The notes beneath the pieces were generated by a model, which saw only the letters and a list, made by a program, of their open reading frames with translations, had not been told where the DNA came from and did no database searches. Below are positions 8,522-17,581 of a stretch of 62,510 nucleotides of DNA, in pieces; positions within the stretch are counted from its first letter, which is position 1; every line of letters begins with the position of its first letter. Origin of the DNA: a bacterium (lineage in GTDB: Bacteria > Cyanobacteriota > Vampirovibrionia > Obscuribacterales > Obscuribacteraceae); assembly GCA_016124935.1 (NCBI GenBank), contig WGMS01000033.1, forward strand, positions 1 through 62,510. The letters run 5' to 3'. Both the position numbers and the translations under genes were made by a program.

Positions 8522-11500
8522 ATGACCTTAGAAAGCAATGCTTCCAAAGTGGAGCATGGCGTCGCCAGTGCTCTGGAAACTTCAGACGAGGCAGCCAGCC
8601 AGAAGATTATCACCGAGGTCAATCAAGACCTCTCAAAAATGACCGCCCCGGAGAAATCTTATGTCGAGAACGACCTCCAGGCCAAGGGCGTTCTGCCGGA
8701 TCTGGCTATCAAGACCGGTGTGGTGACCGAGGACGAATATGTTACCAGAGAAGATCTGACCAAGCTTGGCGAATCGGAAGGTCCTGATTCATTAAAAGGC
8801 ATGGCTGCCCGTTATCTGGCAGAGAACTTCGAAACCATCGCCGGCAACAGACAAGACATCGACGCCAATGATGTGGAAGGATTTGACGTAAGAATCGACC
8901 TGGCTGTGAAGACAGCCCAGGCTATGCGTGAGATGCCTGGTTTGATGACTCTAACCAAAGCCGGCATGAGCGATGCAGATGCCGCCGCAAAAGACGGACT
9001 GGAAGCAAAAGACATAGAGAATCTTCTTGCTAAGCCAGAGAGCCTGAGTGAAGACCAGAAAAAAGCCCTGGAGTTCATGCAGAGTCATTTCGATCTGATG
9101 AAGACCCCCCGGGGCATCTGGAGAGCGACCGACTGGACCACTCCCAGAATCACCGGCGAAAGCCTCGATGATTTTGTGGACACATCCGTTCCGCTGGGCT
9201 TCCGTAAGCAACTCCAGATAGTTCAAAAGGACTATGGCGAATCGCAAGGATTGAAAGCAGAAGCGGAAAAAGCCAGCGTGCCTGTCCCTGAGCCTGAACG
9301 TGACCCCGCAGGTGACGGTACGGAAAACAAGATAATCACTGGAGACGATGCATCGGCAGTCGAGCCTGAGCCGGAAGAAGGTGCCAGAGATGCCGGTCAC
9401 GACCAGAGCCAGGGTCAATTAGCCCCTGGAGATCCGCAAGACAGTGGACAAACAGACGAGGATCGCGCCAAAAATCCAAACGAGCTTGGTCCCGATAGAA
9501 GAACAGAAGAAGAAAGAAGTCAAACGGTACCAGGCGACACCACAGGCAATGGCAATGAGCTGCCTTCCCAGGGCAAGATAGTGCGGGATATCATGCCCAG
9601 AGACGCCGATCCCGACGAATTCGGTCCGGATCGCAGGGAGCCCCAGGACGAAAGCGCCTTTCAAACCCTCTCAGATCGCACCAAGCGCTTTCGCAATTTC
9701 GGCGAACCGGAAAGTCCCGGCGACAAGCCCCAGGAAGGAGAGCAGCCCCCGGAGCAAGATCCTTTTAAGACAATTAAGTTAAAAGAAGGTGCCACGGTCC
9801 AGGACTTCGCCCGGTCTCAGCTGGGTCAGGAAGCCTCGGATGATGATGTGCGCGCCCTTACAGAAAAGATAGTCGGTGCCAATGACTCTCTCGATGGTGC
9901 GCAAGCAAGAATCGAAGCCGGCGCCGAGATAAGAGTACCGCGCGAGCTGGAGCTTCGCGCCGTAGATAAAGTCTACGAGGTGAAACCGGGAGACAATCTT
10001 TGGAATATCTCCAAATCGCACCTGCAGGAGAAATCCGGCACCAGACCCTCTAACCAGGAAGTCCTGGATATGGTCAACAAGATTGTCGAGCGCAACAGCA
10101 TACCCAATCCTGACCTCATCTATCCGGATCAAAAGCTAATTATCCCCGGTGAAGTCCCCGAAGAAGTAGAACCGCCAGAGGAAGAAGCTCCACCAGCCGA
10201 TCCGGAGGAGAGCGACGCCAAGAAAAAACTGCTGGAAGAGGCAGAAGAGAAATTCGGCGATGAGCCCGAAAAGTTCGAAGACTTCAAGAAAGACATGGAG
10301 ACCTTCGAGGCAAGAAAAGAAAGGGACGGTATCACCGATGGCGATATCGACAATACCTATAAAGAAGTAACCAGACTGCTCGAAGCCGAAGGCGACACGC
10401 CTATAAATCAAGAGCAGAGAGAAAAACTGGCGCAACAGATAATGTTCCAGGCAGCAAACCCGAATCAGATAGATCAGGGCACGAATAACACCTGCAACAT
10501 GAACACCGTCGAGGTCAAGACCTACACTAAACAACCCGCGGCGGCAGCCAAGCTGGTGGTCGATGTTGCCACCACCGGCAAATATACCACCACCGACGGT
10601 GTGACAGTAGAGGTAGATCCGACTCCTCACGGTCAATCTAAGAACCCGGTCAAATTCGACGGCGCCAGAAGCCACGCCAGCGAAATATTTCAAGTAGCCG
10701 GTGTCAACCTGCACCTGAATATCGAAAACAATAAGACAACCCCACCCGGACAGCTTCGCTATGAGCAACACGATCCGGTACCCGGTGTTCGCGGCGGCGG
10801 TGAGAAGCTGATGGACTACAGCACCACCCCACCTACGGAAAAAGGAACCAGTCCCGGTGTGAATGTCGGCAATCTATCTAACTTGAGAGATGTCTACAAA
10901 CAGATTACCGGAGTAGAAGAGCGCGAGAATATCCTCGGTCACGAGAATTTCGTCACCGACACTTCAGACGCCGTCAAGAGAGTAAGCTCGGAAGAAGAGC
11001 TGACCGCATACTTAACCCAGGCCAAAGCCGATGGCAAGTTTCCTGTAACCGTAGCGGTCGAAACAACTAACGAACCCTTCTGGAGCGATTCCGGTGGTGG
11101 CGCAGCCGGTGGCTCGGGAGGCGGTCATGTCGTGAACATCACAGACTTCGAACCAGGACCACCCGGCAAAGTCGCCATCGACAACTCCTGGGGCACCGAC
11201 GACGATCACGACGCCACAGACCCGGTATCGGTCCATGACCTGTATATCGCCATGCAGCGCCCGAGAGACTCTGTCGATATCATCCGCGAAGATGTAAGAG
11301 CCAGCAGAGAAGGCGGCAGCCCTGATCACTGGAGAGAGTTCGAACTGCATAGAGTAGAGCGAAATCTGAGAGTGACCACCGACGAGCAATACGCGGAGAA
11401 ACTGAAAGAGACCATGGCCACCGCCAAAGGAGACTGGGACGCCGGCAAATCGCTGGAAGGTAAAGATAGAGCGCTGGAGAAGCTGGGAGAATTGATCCGC

Positions 11501-11560
11501 TCGCTTCCCGCCGCCCAAAGAACCGAGCTGACTGAGTATCGCGCCTCGCTGGGAATATAG
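8522..11560 (+). CDS. LysM protein with C-terminal papain/calpain-like cysteine protease domain
   Basis: 1012 residues; ATG 8522 with AGGAG at 8507-8511. Residues 1-240 are helical; 240-415 are acidic, Pro/Glu-rich linker with a repeated E[LF]GPDRR motif. Two LysM-type units follow: a weak one (about 417-475) and a clear one (about 481-541; VYEVKPGDNLWNIS to QKLIIP), which would bind peptidoglycan. The C-terminal half carries the marks of a papain fold: Gln652-Gly and Cys658 in QGTNNTC, His869 in GGHVVNI, and Asn888 in DNSWG (Gln oxyanion, Cys, His, Asn order). The same set occurs in the protein at 13991-15298. No classical signal peptide is visible, so export needs another route. Two genes follow closely (25 bp, then 1 bp), suggesting an operon. 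Family assignment is by motif only. Confidence 0.7.
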   Translation: MTLESNASKVEHGVASALETSDEAASQKIITEVNQDLSKMTAPEKSYVENDLQAKGVLPDLAIKTGVVTEDEYVTREDLTKLGESEGPDSLKGMAARYLAENFETIAGNRQDIDANDVEGFDVRIDLAVKTAQAMREMPGLMTLTKAGMSDADAAAKDGLEAKDIENLLAKPESLSEDQKKALEFMQSHFDLMKTPRGIWRATDWTTPRITGESLDDFVDTSVPLGFRKQLQIVQKDYGESQGLKAEAEKASVPVPEPERDPAGDGTENKIITGDDASAVEPEPEEGARDAGHDQSQGQLAPGDPQDSGQTDEDRAKNPNELGPDRRTEEERSQTVPGDTTGNGNELPSQGKIVRDIMPRDADPDEFGPDRREPQDESAFQTLSDRTKRFRNFGEPESPGDKPQEGEQPPEQDPFKTIKLKEGATVQDFARSQLGQEASDDDVRALTEKIVGANDSLDGAQARIEAGAEIRVPRELELRAVDKVYEVKPGDNLWNISKSHLQEKSGTRPSNQEVLDMVNKIVERNSIPNPDLIYPDQKLIIPGEVPEEVEPPEEEAPPADPEESDAKKKLLEEAEEKFGDEPEKFEDFKKDMETFEARKERDGITDGDIDNTYKEVTRLLEAEGDTPINQEQREKLAQQIMFQAANPNQIDQGTNNTCNMNTVEVKTYTKQPAAAAKLVVDVATTGKYTTTDGVTVEVDPTPHGQSKNPVKFDGARSHASEIFQVAGVNLHLNIENNKTTPPGQLRYEQHDPVPGVRGGGEKLMDYSTTPPTEKGTSPGVNVGNLSNLRDVYKQITGVEERENILGHENFVTDTSDAVKRVSSEEELTAYLTQAKADGKFPVTVAVETTNEPFWSDSGGGAAGGSGGGHVVNITDFEPGPPGKVAIDNSWGTDDDHDATDPVSVHDLYIAMQRPRDSVDIIREDVRASREGGSPDHWREFELHRVERNLRVTTDEQYAEKLKETMATAKGDWDAGKSLEGKDRALEKLGELIRSLPAAQRTELTEYRASLGI

Positions 11561-11585
11561 TTGCTGAAGGCGCTATAATTCAGAG

Positions 11586-12239
11586 ATGTCAGAGCCGATG
11601 GATTTCACTCCACCTCCCGAGAGCCGTCACGAAGAGAAGGTCAGCGCCCCTGACCACCTTCAACCATCTTCGAAATTCAACATGGAGTATCTCATGGAAA
11701 GCGACAAAATTCGTCTTGCCCAGGCAAAACCTGTGGACAAGGTAGTGGATGTAGGTCAGATAGGAACCATGAAGCTGCCATCCGGATTTGTAGAAGGAGA
11801 GAGCGAAAGTGGCACCGTGGGCAGTAACATGTTCCAGGAATACCACCTGGCAGCAGATCCTTCTGTAAAGCTTTATCTAGAGTATCGCGGCTTCAAAATG
11901 AGCAAAGCGACAGGCGACAAATTTCACGACATACTCGCCGAACCACCACATAAGCTGAGCGCCGAAGAGCTGAAATCGCTAGGCGAGATGTTTGATACCA
12001 GAAGCAATCCCTCAGAATTTCATACTCAGATAGCCAAGACCCAGGATGTCGATGGCAAGCGCGTTCTCGTGCTCGAAGGTCGTTATCTAAAACACGATCT
12101 GCAAGCCAGAACCATGTTTATCGATGCCGACGACACCGGAAGAGTAGTACAACAAGTCACTTTCCAGACACCCATGGACAAACGCAGCCAATATTTCAAC
12201 GATGGCATAAACGCCCTGGAATCTATCAAGTGGCGCTAA
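11586..12239 (+). CDS. hypothetical protein in the LysM-protease operon
   Basis: 217 residues, family not recognised. Hydrophilic, no signal peptide or membrane helix. The N-terminal 50 residues look disordered (Pro/Glu-rich); from about 60 it is a compact alpha/beta domain (GTMKLPSGFVEGESES, LYLEYRGFKMS, VLVLEGRYLKHD, GRVVQQVTFQTP) ending in WR. It sits 25 bp behind the LysM/protease gene and 1 bp ahead of the SAF-domain gene, so all three are probably co-transcribed. A chaperone, inhibitor or substrate of the protease is conceivable; no motif supports one over another. Confidence 0.6.
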   Translation: MSEPMDFTPPPESRHEEKVSAPDHLQPSSKFNMEYLMESDKIRLAQAKPVDKVVDVGQIGTMKLPSGFVEGESESGTVGSNMFQEYHLAADPSVKLYLEYRGFKMSKATGDKFHDILAEPPHKLSAEELKSLGEMFDTRSNPSEFHTQIAKTQDVDGKRVLVLEGRYLKHDLQARTMFIDADDTGRVVQQVTFQTPMDKRSQYFNDGINALESIKWR

Positions 12240-12240
12240 A

Positions 12241-12654
12241 ATGGTCAGATGGGGCATTCTAGCAGTGGTGCTTTCGTTTATTCTGGGGGGATTTTATTTC
12301 CTCCAATCGAAGCCGACTGTTTCTCTCGATGAATCCAATGCCTCTAAAACAAATCCGGCGCAGCTGTACCGACAGCAACAGAACTGTGCGGCAGCCAGCG
12401 TAGAGACCATTGACTTGAAGCCGGGTTACTGGGGGATAACGGTAAAAGAGACCGTCCTGCGCGGCACCAGAATAGAAAGCGACATGCTGAAGAAAGAATT
12501 TTTCAAGCGAGAAGAGCTGCCCTCCAGCTTCGCCACCAGCCTGGATGAGGTCTCTGGCAAGCTGGCGCTGCGTGACTTAGTGCCGGGCAAAGCGATTCAG
12601 TGGGGTGATGTCAGTCCGGCTCTTTCTCTGGAGGAGCTGGAGCACGACCTTTAG
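12241..12654 (+). CDS. membrane-anchored SAF-domain-like protein
   Basis: 137 residues. One N-terminal membrane helix (about 4-21; LAVVLSFILGGFYFL) leaves the rest outside. Residues about 60-130 resemble a SAF domain as in CpaB/FlgA: GITVKETVLRGTRIESDMLKK, then VSGKLALRDLVPGKAIQWGDV. SAF domains of this type take part in pilus or flagellar base assembly or in binding glycans. No pilus or flagellar genes are nearby. It is 1 bp downstream of the previous gene, so translational coupling is likely. It faces the small membrane protein at 12678 tail to tail. Confidence 0.6.
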   Translation: MVRWGILAVVLSFILGGFYFLQSKPTVSLDESNASKTNPAQLYRQQQNCAAASVETIDLKPGYWGITVKETVLRGTRIESDMLKKEFFKREELPSSFATSLDEVSGKLALRDLVPGKAIQWGDVSPALSLEELEHDL

Positions 12655-12677
12655 AACCGAAAAACAAGAATAGCGCC

Positions 12678-13022
12678 TCAGCCGCCGACTTTGACCTTGA
12701 TCTCGCGAGGATTCTGGTAGATATAGCCATCTATGACCTGGTCGCCTTTGGAGATATAGCCGACACAATTGGTGGATTCGGCTGCCTTACTGAGGTCTTG
12801 CACAATGCTGGTCACAGTCTGAAAACCGAAGCCCAGTCCGGCGCAGAGCAAACAGACCGACAGGGCAGAGCCGGTAGCACGGCGTATCAACTTCAATCCG
12901 TCCCAAAACGCCTTGCAACATGCGCACAGATAAGCCAAAGAAACAGTGGCAGTCACGATAAAACCGACTACGCCGCAGACTACGATGATGGCCGCATATG
13001 CGAAATTCTGGAGAAATTCCAT
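12678..13022 (-). CDS. small membrane protein, unknown
   Basis: 114 residues with two hydrophobic helices (about 5-35 and 50-70) joined by a Cys-containing loop (LCACCKAFWDGLKLIRR), then a polar C-terminal tail of about 40 residues (CVGYISKGDQVIDGYIYQNP). No family recognised. The ATG at 13022 is the only good start. It stands alone between convergent and divergent neighbours. Confidence 0.5.
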   Translation of the reverse strand: MEFLQNFAYAAIIVVCGVVGFIVTATVSLAYLCACCKAFWDGLKLIRRATGSALSVCLLCAGLGFGFQTVTSIVQDLSKAAESTNCVGYISKGDQVIDGYIYQNPREIKVKVGG

Positions 13023-13249
13023 AAATTAATAATCCTCGAGACATAGGCATTATTCCCATATGATCGGGAATATCTCCCCGGCAGCCAATAATTTTGACCA
13101 TTCGAAAATCCAGGGAGTTAGTCCCAGAAGCCAAGCCCTAAAATTGTTTCCAGCCTCTCACCCGGGTAAAGTTGCAGGCTATCTCTAGAAGGGAATAACA
13201 AAGAAATCACATGACTCTCTGTTATCTGGCTTCCGGTTGATTTAGCAAG

Positions 13250-13927
13250 ATGGCTTCCACCTCCTACAGCATCGCCAAAGACTCTCTCAGGACCATGAAA
13301 TCTATCCTGGAGCCGAATGATCCTGCTGTGGCTTACATCGATAAAGCCCTGGAGGCTCCTGTCATGAGTATCGATGAAGAGACTCAGATCAATGAACTGC
13401 TCTTGAGGGGAGAAGCGCTCTCCCAGGAGAGAAAACGCCGCTTGCTCGCCGCGCATCAGTTTATTCCGATTCTTGGGGTGTCGAAATACCACTCGCTGGG
13501 CGTCGAACTGCAAACCCTGATTGAAATCGGCAACAGGGCGCTGGTCTATGCCCTGGAGGAATTTATCCCGAAAAACCCCTTCGATTCGTTCTATAGCCAC
13601 GCTTACTACAGGGTGGAGGATGCCATTCTGAAGAAGCTGCCGGATTTTGGCGTGGAGACCGTCGACCTGGAGACCCTCAGAGAGCTGTCTCGTAAAACCG
13701 GCGACAAGAAGATCGACGAAAGTAATGCCGATGAGCTAAAAGCGCTGCTGTGCCTTGTCGACGAGATAGACCGCGACCACATCAAGCTATTTATTGGATT
13801 TGAAGGGGGTATTGGAAGAAGCACAGATGAGATTGCGGACCTGATGGGGACCACTCGAGAGCAGGTGGATAAGCGGCTTAAGAGCGGACAGCGAAAGGTT
13901 CTGCGGCGCAAGAAAGTGACTTCCTGA
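13250..13927 (+). CDS. compact sigma-70-like factor (regions 2 and 4)
   Basis: 225 residues. About residues 70-120 align by eye with sigma region 2: LRGEALSQERKRRLLAAHQF, LIEIGNRALVYALEEF (canonical LIQEGNIGLMKAVEKF), then FDSFYSHAYYRVEDAI (canonical FKFSTYAYWWIRQAI). The end (about 180-223) matches region 4: GFEGGIGRSTDEIADLMG, TTREQVDKRLKSGQRKVLRR. Region 1 and a clear region 3 are missing and the -10-reading segment is divergent, so it would be an alternative factor with its own promoters, or a sigma-derived regulator. No anti-sigma gene is beside it. It lies between the two cysteine-protease-like genes. Start ATG 13250. Confidence 0.65.
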   Translation: MASTSYSIAKDSLRTMKSILEPNDPAVAYIDKALEAPVMSIDEETQINELLLRGEALSQERKRRLLAAHQFIPILGVSKYHSLGVELQTLIEIGNRALVYALEEFIPKNPFDSFYSHAYYRVEDAILKKLPDFGVETVDLETLRELSRKTGDKKIDESNADELKALLCLVDEIDRDHIKLFIGFEGGIGRSTDEIADLMGTTREQVDKRLKSGQRKVLRRKKVTS

Positions 13928-13970
13928 ACTCTCTAACCTTCTTGCTGCCCAACAAAACGACAGAATCATA

Positions 13971-13998
13971 GTAGGTAGCAAAATTTTTGCCTATCTAC
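13971..13998. terminator. bidirectional terminator hairpin
   Basis: GTAGGTAGCAAAA (13971-13983) pairs with TTTTGCCTATCTAC (13985-13998) with a small bulge; the A/T-rich inner part gives a U-tract on either strand. It sits exactly between the convergent sigma-like gene and the protease-like gene and overlaps the stop codon of the latter. Confidence 0.5.
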
Positions 13999-15298
13999 CG
14001 GTGCCTTTGTAGAGATCCTCGATACTCATGCGAGAGACCTTACCCCAGGGATTGTAGACTTCAACGGTCTTGTCGGCTGGATTATACTTGTCGATGCCGA
14101 CAATATGCATCATAGTCGTCGCAGGGACATCGGTCTTCTCGGGGTGCCGCTCCAGATAAAGCTCTCTGAAGCCGGGATGGCGCGGGTGTACCCACAATGA
14201 TAGCGGCATAGAACCATTCTTTTGCCATCCTTCCAGGAAATTCCCAAGTGCTTGGGGACTGCTGAATACTTCTTGAGCATTATCAAAGCCCATCAATGGC
14301 GCATTCTTGCCTGTGATAGCACGATGAATTCGAGCCAGATCACCCATCGTAGATGCGCCACCGTATCCGTAACCATTGGCATCATGAACAATCTTTCCAC
14401 CCCAGAAGCTTTTCTGTTCCACAGACTCGCAGCTCTTGTCTGCGTGAGGGTTCGGCGGCTGGCTATCCGAAGGGCGCTCCACCTTCTCGCACTGTTTAAA
14501 AGTAAGCCGTCCCTGGGTGGTAACAGTGCCATCCGGGTCAGTCTCTTTGACGTTCCACTTTATAGAATTGAGCGTCACCTGGGCGACTTGATCGGCATAA
14601 TCCCGACCATCTTTGTGAATACCCTTGCCCTGTGCTTCAGAGTCAGGTTGATAGTTGCCCTTTTCAAAAGACAGAGACCTCTCACCCATAGCCTGCCCTC
14701 GATCATAGAACATCATTCCCAACAAAGAGCGACTGTCATCCGGCACCATCATGCTGCCTTTGGTAAGCGCATCGGCCATTACACCGGTCAATTTGTCGGG
14801 CATAGTCTGAATAGCCAACTTCTGATAGAAAGCCATTCCACAGGTGTCATGCCAGCCCTGACGAATTTGACCGGGGTCGGCAAGTTTCTGAGACCATTGC
14901 TGAACAAATTTGGCACGCAACTCTGGAGAAGCCACCGATGAATCGGCGGTCAATATTCTGCCAAGTTGTTTGTAAGTGTCGCCGATCTGAGTATCGGTCA
15001 ATCCGGACGCCCGAGCATTCTTCTCAAATTGATCAAAATTCAGCGACATCTGGGCACGATCAGAGGCCGAGTATCCAGCTTTATCCATGCTCTGGGTCAG
15101 ACTATCGCGCGGCGAATCTGTCTTGCCATCCGCCACTGTTAGAGTCGGCGGCATGTCCGTCGCTGATGCATCACCGCCACTACTCATGCGTGAGAGAGCC
15201 GTGCGATAAGATGCTATATCCTTAGGTGTGATTTCGAGCAAAGTCGCCTGCCCACCAGGACTCGACTTCGCCAATGTGTTTGTTTCAGCGCCATCCAT
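13991..15298 (-). CDS. papain/calpain-like cysteine protease homologue
   Basis: 435 residues; ATG 15298 preceded by a strong GGGAGG and six T. The residues expected in a papain fold occur in order: Gln147-Gly and Cys153 in QGWHDTCGM, His398 in TMMHIVGID, Asn416 in VYNPWG. The NPWG form resembles calpains (RNPWG). It is related to the C-terminal half of the protein at 8522-11560: both have a preceding G[IL]TDxxIxxTYK segment, similar Cys-to-His distances (245 and 211 residues) and His-to-Asn distances (18 and 19). It lacks LysM units and a signal peptide. No known bacterial family is recognised beyond the fold; function unknown. Convergent with the sigma-like gene. Confidence 0.68.
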   Translation of the reverse strand: MDGAETNTLAKSSPGGQATLLEITPKDIASYRTALSRMSSGGDASATDMPPTLTVADGKTDSPRDSLTQSMDKAGYSASDRAQMSLNFDQFEKNARASGLTDTQIGDTYKQLGRILTADSSVASPELRAKFVQQWSQKLADPGQIRQGWHDTCGMAFYQKLAIQTMPDKLTGVMADALTKGSMMVPDDSRSLLGMMFYDRGQAMGERSLSFEKGNYQPDSEAQGKGIHKDGRDYADQVAQVTLNSIKWNVKETDPDGTVTTQGRLTFKQCEKVERPSDSQPPNPHADKSCESVEQKSFWGGKIVHDANGYGYGGASTMGDLARIHRAITGKNAPLMGFDNAQEVFSSPQALGNFLEGWQKNGSMPLSLWVHPRHPGFRELYLERHPEKTDVPATTMMHIVGIDKYNPADKTVEVYNPWGKVSRMSIEDLYKGTGR

Positions 15299-15710
15299 AA
15301 AAAACCTCCCGCCAACACCTTCAATCTACAAAACCGCTATGACCGTATCGTGACGGCAGAATGCGTAGAATCCCCACAGTGGTAACGTTGCGGTCACGTT
15401 GATGGAAGAACCTGATAACAGACGGACACAAATCGGTCCCGGACAGTTGTCTGTATTGTGGTGGAGGTGCCGGAGGGCAAAGGGATAGTTAGGATGCAGA
15501 CGCTCCATGCCAAAGGCCGTGATGTTGTATCGAGGGCTATAAAACAGAGCAACTTTTGTGCCACCACTCTGCTCTAGACTCTGCTCCTGTTTGGTGTAAG
15601 AGAACTCTTCCCACAGAACAATCCCGGCAAAACAAAAATGATAAAGCCGAAGATCGCGAAAGCAGGCTTCAGATACCTATGTAGATACCTCAGCAACTTC
15701 CCAGGCAGTG
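15299..15710. other. 412-bp intergenic region, no gene found
   Basis: Lies between two minus-strand genes. It must hold the promoter of the protease homologue ending at 13991, but I see no clear -35/-10 pair. A short direct repeat GATACC at 15670-15690 is the only pattern. Possible ORFs of 45-60 codons have no ribosome-binding site or protein-like composition. No tRNA-like fold seen. Confidence 0.4.
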
Positions 15711-16118
15711 TCACTGCGAGTCGTCGCCCCAGGGTCCCTGGTGGACCTCACCATCTTTTCCGGCAGCGCCGGCGGTAAATCTCTCAGAGAGCAAAACTCG
15801 ATTCTTTTCCATACAGACAAACTGAGCCAAAACCTCTTTGCCAGCTTCGTGCATGTTCTCGGAGGGTAAAAACCCGGGCTGATTATCTTTGGGAACGATA
15901 ACCTTATAGCCGCCCGGCTCGCGGCCAAGGATGCGACAGATTACATTCTGACCGGGCTTATAGGGAGAAGCAGAGTAGGACGAAAAGCCATCTACGAAAG
16001 CACTATTTGCATTGATCTCACTGCTTTGACGGCGCTGAGCCGGTCCTTTTTTGATACTAGCCGGACGTTTGAAGGGGACGACATTGTCCCCTGAAGAACC
16101 AGAGTCATTTTCGGACAT
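15711..16118 (-). CDS. S1-domain RNA-binding protein
   Basis: 135 residues from ATG 16118 (MSENDSGSSGDNV...). In-frame upstream codons to 16202 exist but have no ribosome-binding site and give an untypical start. The first 60 residues are polar and probably disordered. Residues about 52-115 match an S1 RNA-binding domain (YKPGQNVICRILGREPGGYK, then QPGFLPSE, then NRVLLSERF). Single-S1 proteins bind RNA in translation, decay or polymerase control. The C-terminus is short and acidic. Divergent from the kinase gene at 16399. Confidence 0.7.
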   Translation of the reverse strand: MSENDSGSSGDNVVPFKRPASIKKGPAQRRQSSEINANSAFVDGFSSYSASPYKPGQNVICRILGREPGGYKVIVPKDNQPGFLPSENMHEAGKEVLAQFVCMEKNRVLLSERFTAGAAGKDGEVHQGPWGDDSQ

Positions 16119-16398
16119 ATCGATATCTCGCAATATAGCAGCCTCTGACCATTTTATCATCTGCCGACTGCAAGCTCTGTGGGCTTGCCGGACAAAAACC
16201 ATGAAGCGGTGTAACGCAAGGCGCGAAAACTCAGAGAGCCAAGCCCACTTTTGATAACCGGTCGAGCAGCCCCAAAAGACAACTTAAATTCCCCGGCGAT
16301 GGTTGCTGGGATACCGAATTGCCACAATTCCGATGTTATACTCCTGCCTGTGCATGTTCGTCAAACGCACTGTCCGAACGCCCCGTGGAGAGCCGATC

Positions 16399-17427
16399 AT
16401 GGAAGACAACCGAGCCGCCGCAGTAGAGATGACCGCACCCAGCGACAAGATGACCCCAAACACATCCGCCGTTCAGACCAGAAAGAAGTGCAGCCTCAAA
16501 GTCGACTGTGTCATTGACGACCGCTACAAGCTGCTGGCTGAGGTCGGCTACGGCGGTATGGGTATGGTCTTTCGAGCTCTAGATACCCACACCGGAGACC
16601 TGAAAGCGGTTAAGGTAATGCACAACCACCTTCAGGATAACGAGACCAATATCAAGCGTTTCGAGCGAGAAGCAGAAGTAGCGCTTGATCTGGACCACGA
16701 AAACATCATCTCGGTCTGTCGCTTCGGTCTCACCGAAAAACACGAGCCCTTCATCATCATGGAGTTCCTCAAAGGAGAGAGCTTAGATGAACTTATTCAG
16801 CACTCGGGCGCGGTACCGGTAGAGCTTTTCTATCATCTGTTTCTTCAGATATGCCGCGGGCTCAGCTACTCTCACTCCAAAGGGGTGGTGCACCGTGATA
16901 TCAAACCGAGCAATATCATGATCGTAGACGGAGAAGACGGCACCGAACTGGTTAAAATCGTCGACTTCGGCATCGCCCGGGTCTGCAGCAAAACAGGGGT
17001 CGTCTGCCCGACCACCTCTAATATGCTCAAAGCGCTCTGCAAAACCAGCGCCGACCTCACCGATGAACAAAAGGACGAGCTACAGCGCTTGACCCAGCCA
17101 GGAGAGATCTTCGGAAGCCCTCTTTATATGAGCCCCGAACAGTGCCAGGGCGAAGAAGCCGATTGCCGCTCAGAAGTGTATTCTCTCGGCTGTATGATGT
17201 TCGAAGCCCTTACAGGCAAACCGCCGCTCAAAGGTGCCAATGCCATGGACACGCTCATTCTGCGTATTAACGAAGACGCGCCTTTGATCAACTCGGTCGA
17301 ACCCGAGCTGAAATTTCCAGAGGCGCTGGAGAAAGTGGTGGCAAAAGCGCTAGCCAGATATCCGGATCAGCGCTATCAAGAAGTGCATGAATTGACAGCG
17401 GCTCTGGAAGAGGCGATGACGAGCTAG
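16399..17427 (+). CDS. Ser/Thr protein kinase (Hanks type), soluble
   Basis: 342 residues from ATG 16399, which has GGAG at 16387-16390, 8 nt upstream; further in-frame codons to 16303 lack such a site. After a 40-residue tail the kinase domain fills the protein: glycine loop from Gly50 (GYGGMGMV), lysine in LKAVKVMH, His165-Arg-Asp167 in HRDIKPSN, Asp189 in DFG, then SPLYMSPEQ in the activation segment. An insert of about 35 residues follows DFG (residues about 198-235). No membrane helix or sensor domain, so it is cytoplasmic and probably controlled by a partner. The paralogue at 17582 lies 154 bp downstream on the same strand. Substrate unknown. Confidence 0.92.
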   Translation: MEDNRAAAVEMTAPSDKMTPNTSAVQTRKKCSLKVDCVIDDRYKLLAEVGYGGMGMVFRALDTHTGDLKAVKVMHNHLQDNETNIKRFEREAEVALDLDHENIISVCRFGLTEKHEPFIIMEFLKGESLDELIQHSGAVPVELFYHLFLQICRGLSYSHSKGVVHRDIKPSNIMIVDGEDGTELVKIVDFGIARVCSKTGVVCPTTSNMLKALCKTSADLTDEQKDELQRLTQPGEIFGSPLYMSPEQCQGEEADCRSEVYSLGCMMFEALTGKPPLKGANAMDTLILRINEDAPLINSVEPELKFPEALEKVVAKALARYPDQRYQEVHELTAALEEAMTS

Positions 17428-17581
17428 CTCTTGCATATAAATAGAAGCCGAATAAACTTGAACCCGAGCGAATCTATCGAAAAGTAACGATAGATCGCCA
17501 TCAAGCGACCGGAATAGAAGACAGCGGGCATAAAGTCTACCGGGGTTAATCTTTCCAATTGAATAAAGCAAGGCTCAAGAC

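Noticed and set aside
15326..15508. Minus-strand ORF of 60 codons upstream of the protease homologue
   Set aside because: No ribosome-binding site, His/Cys-rich composition typical of non-coding DNA.
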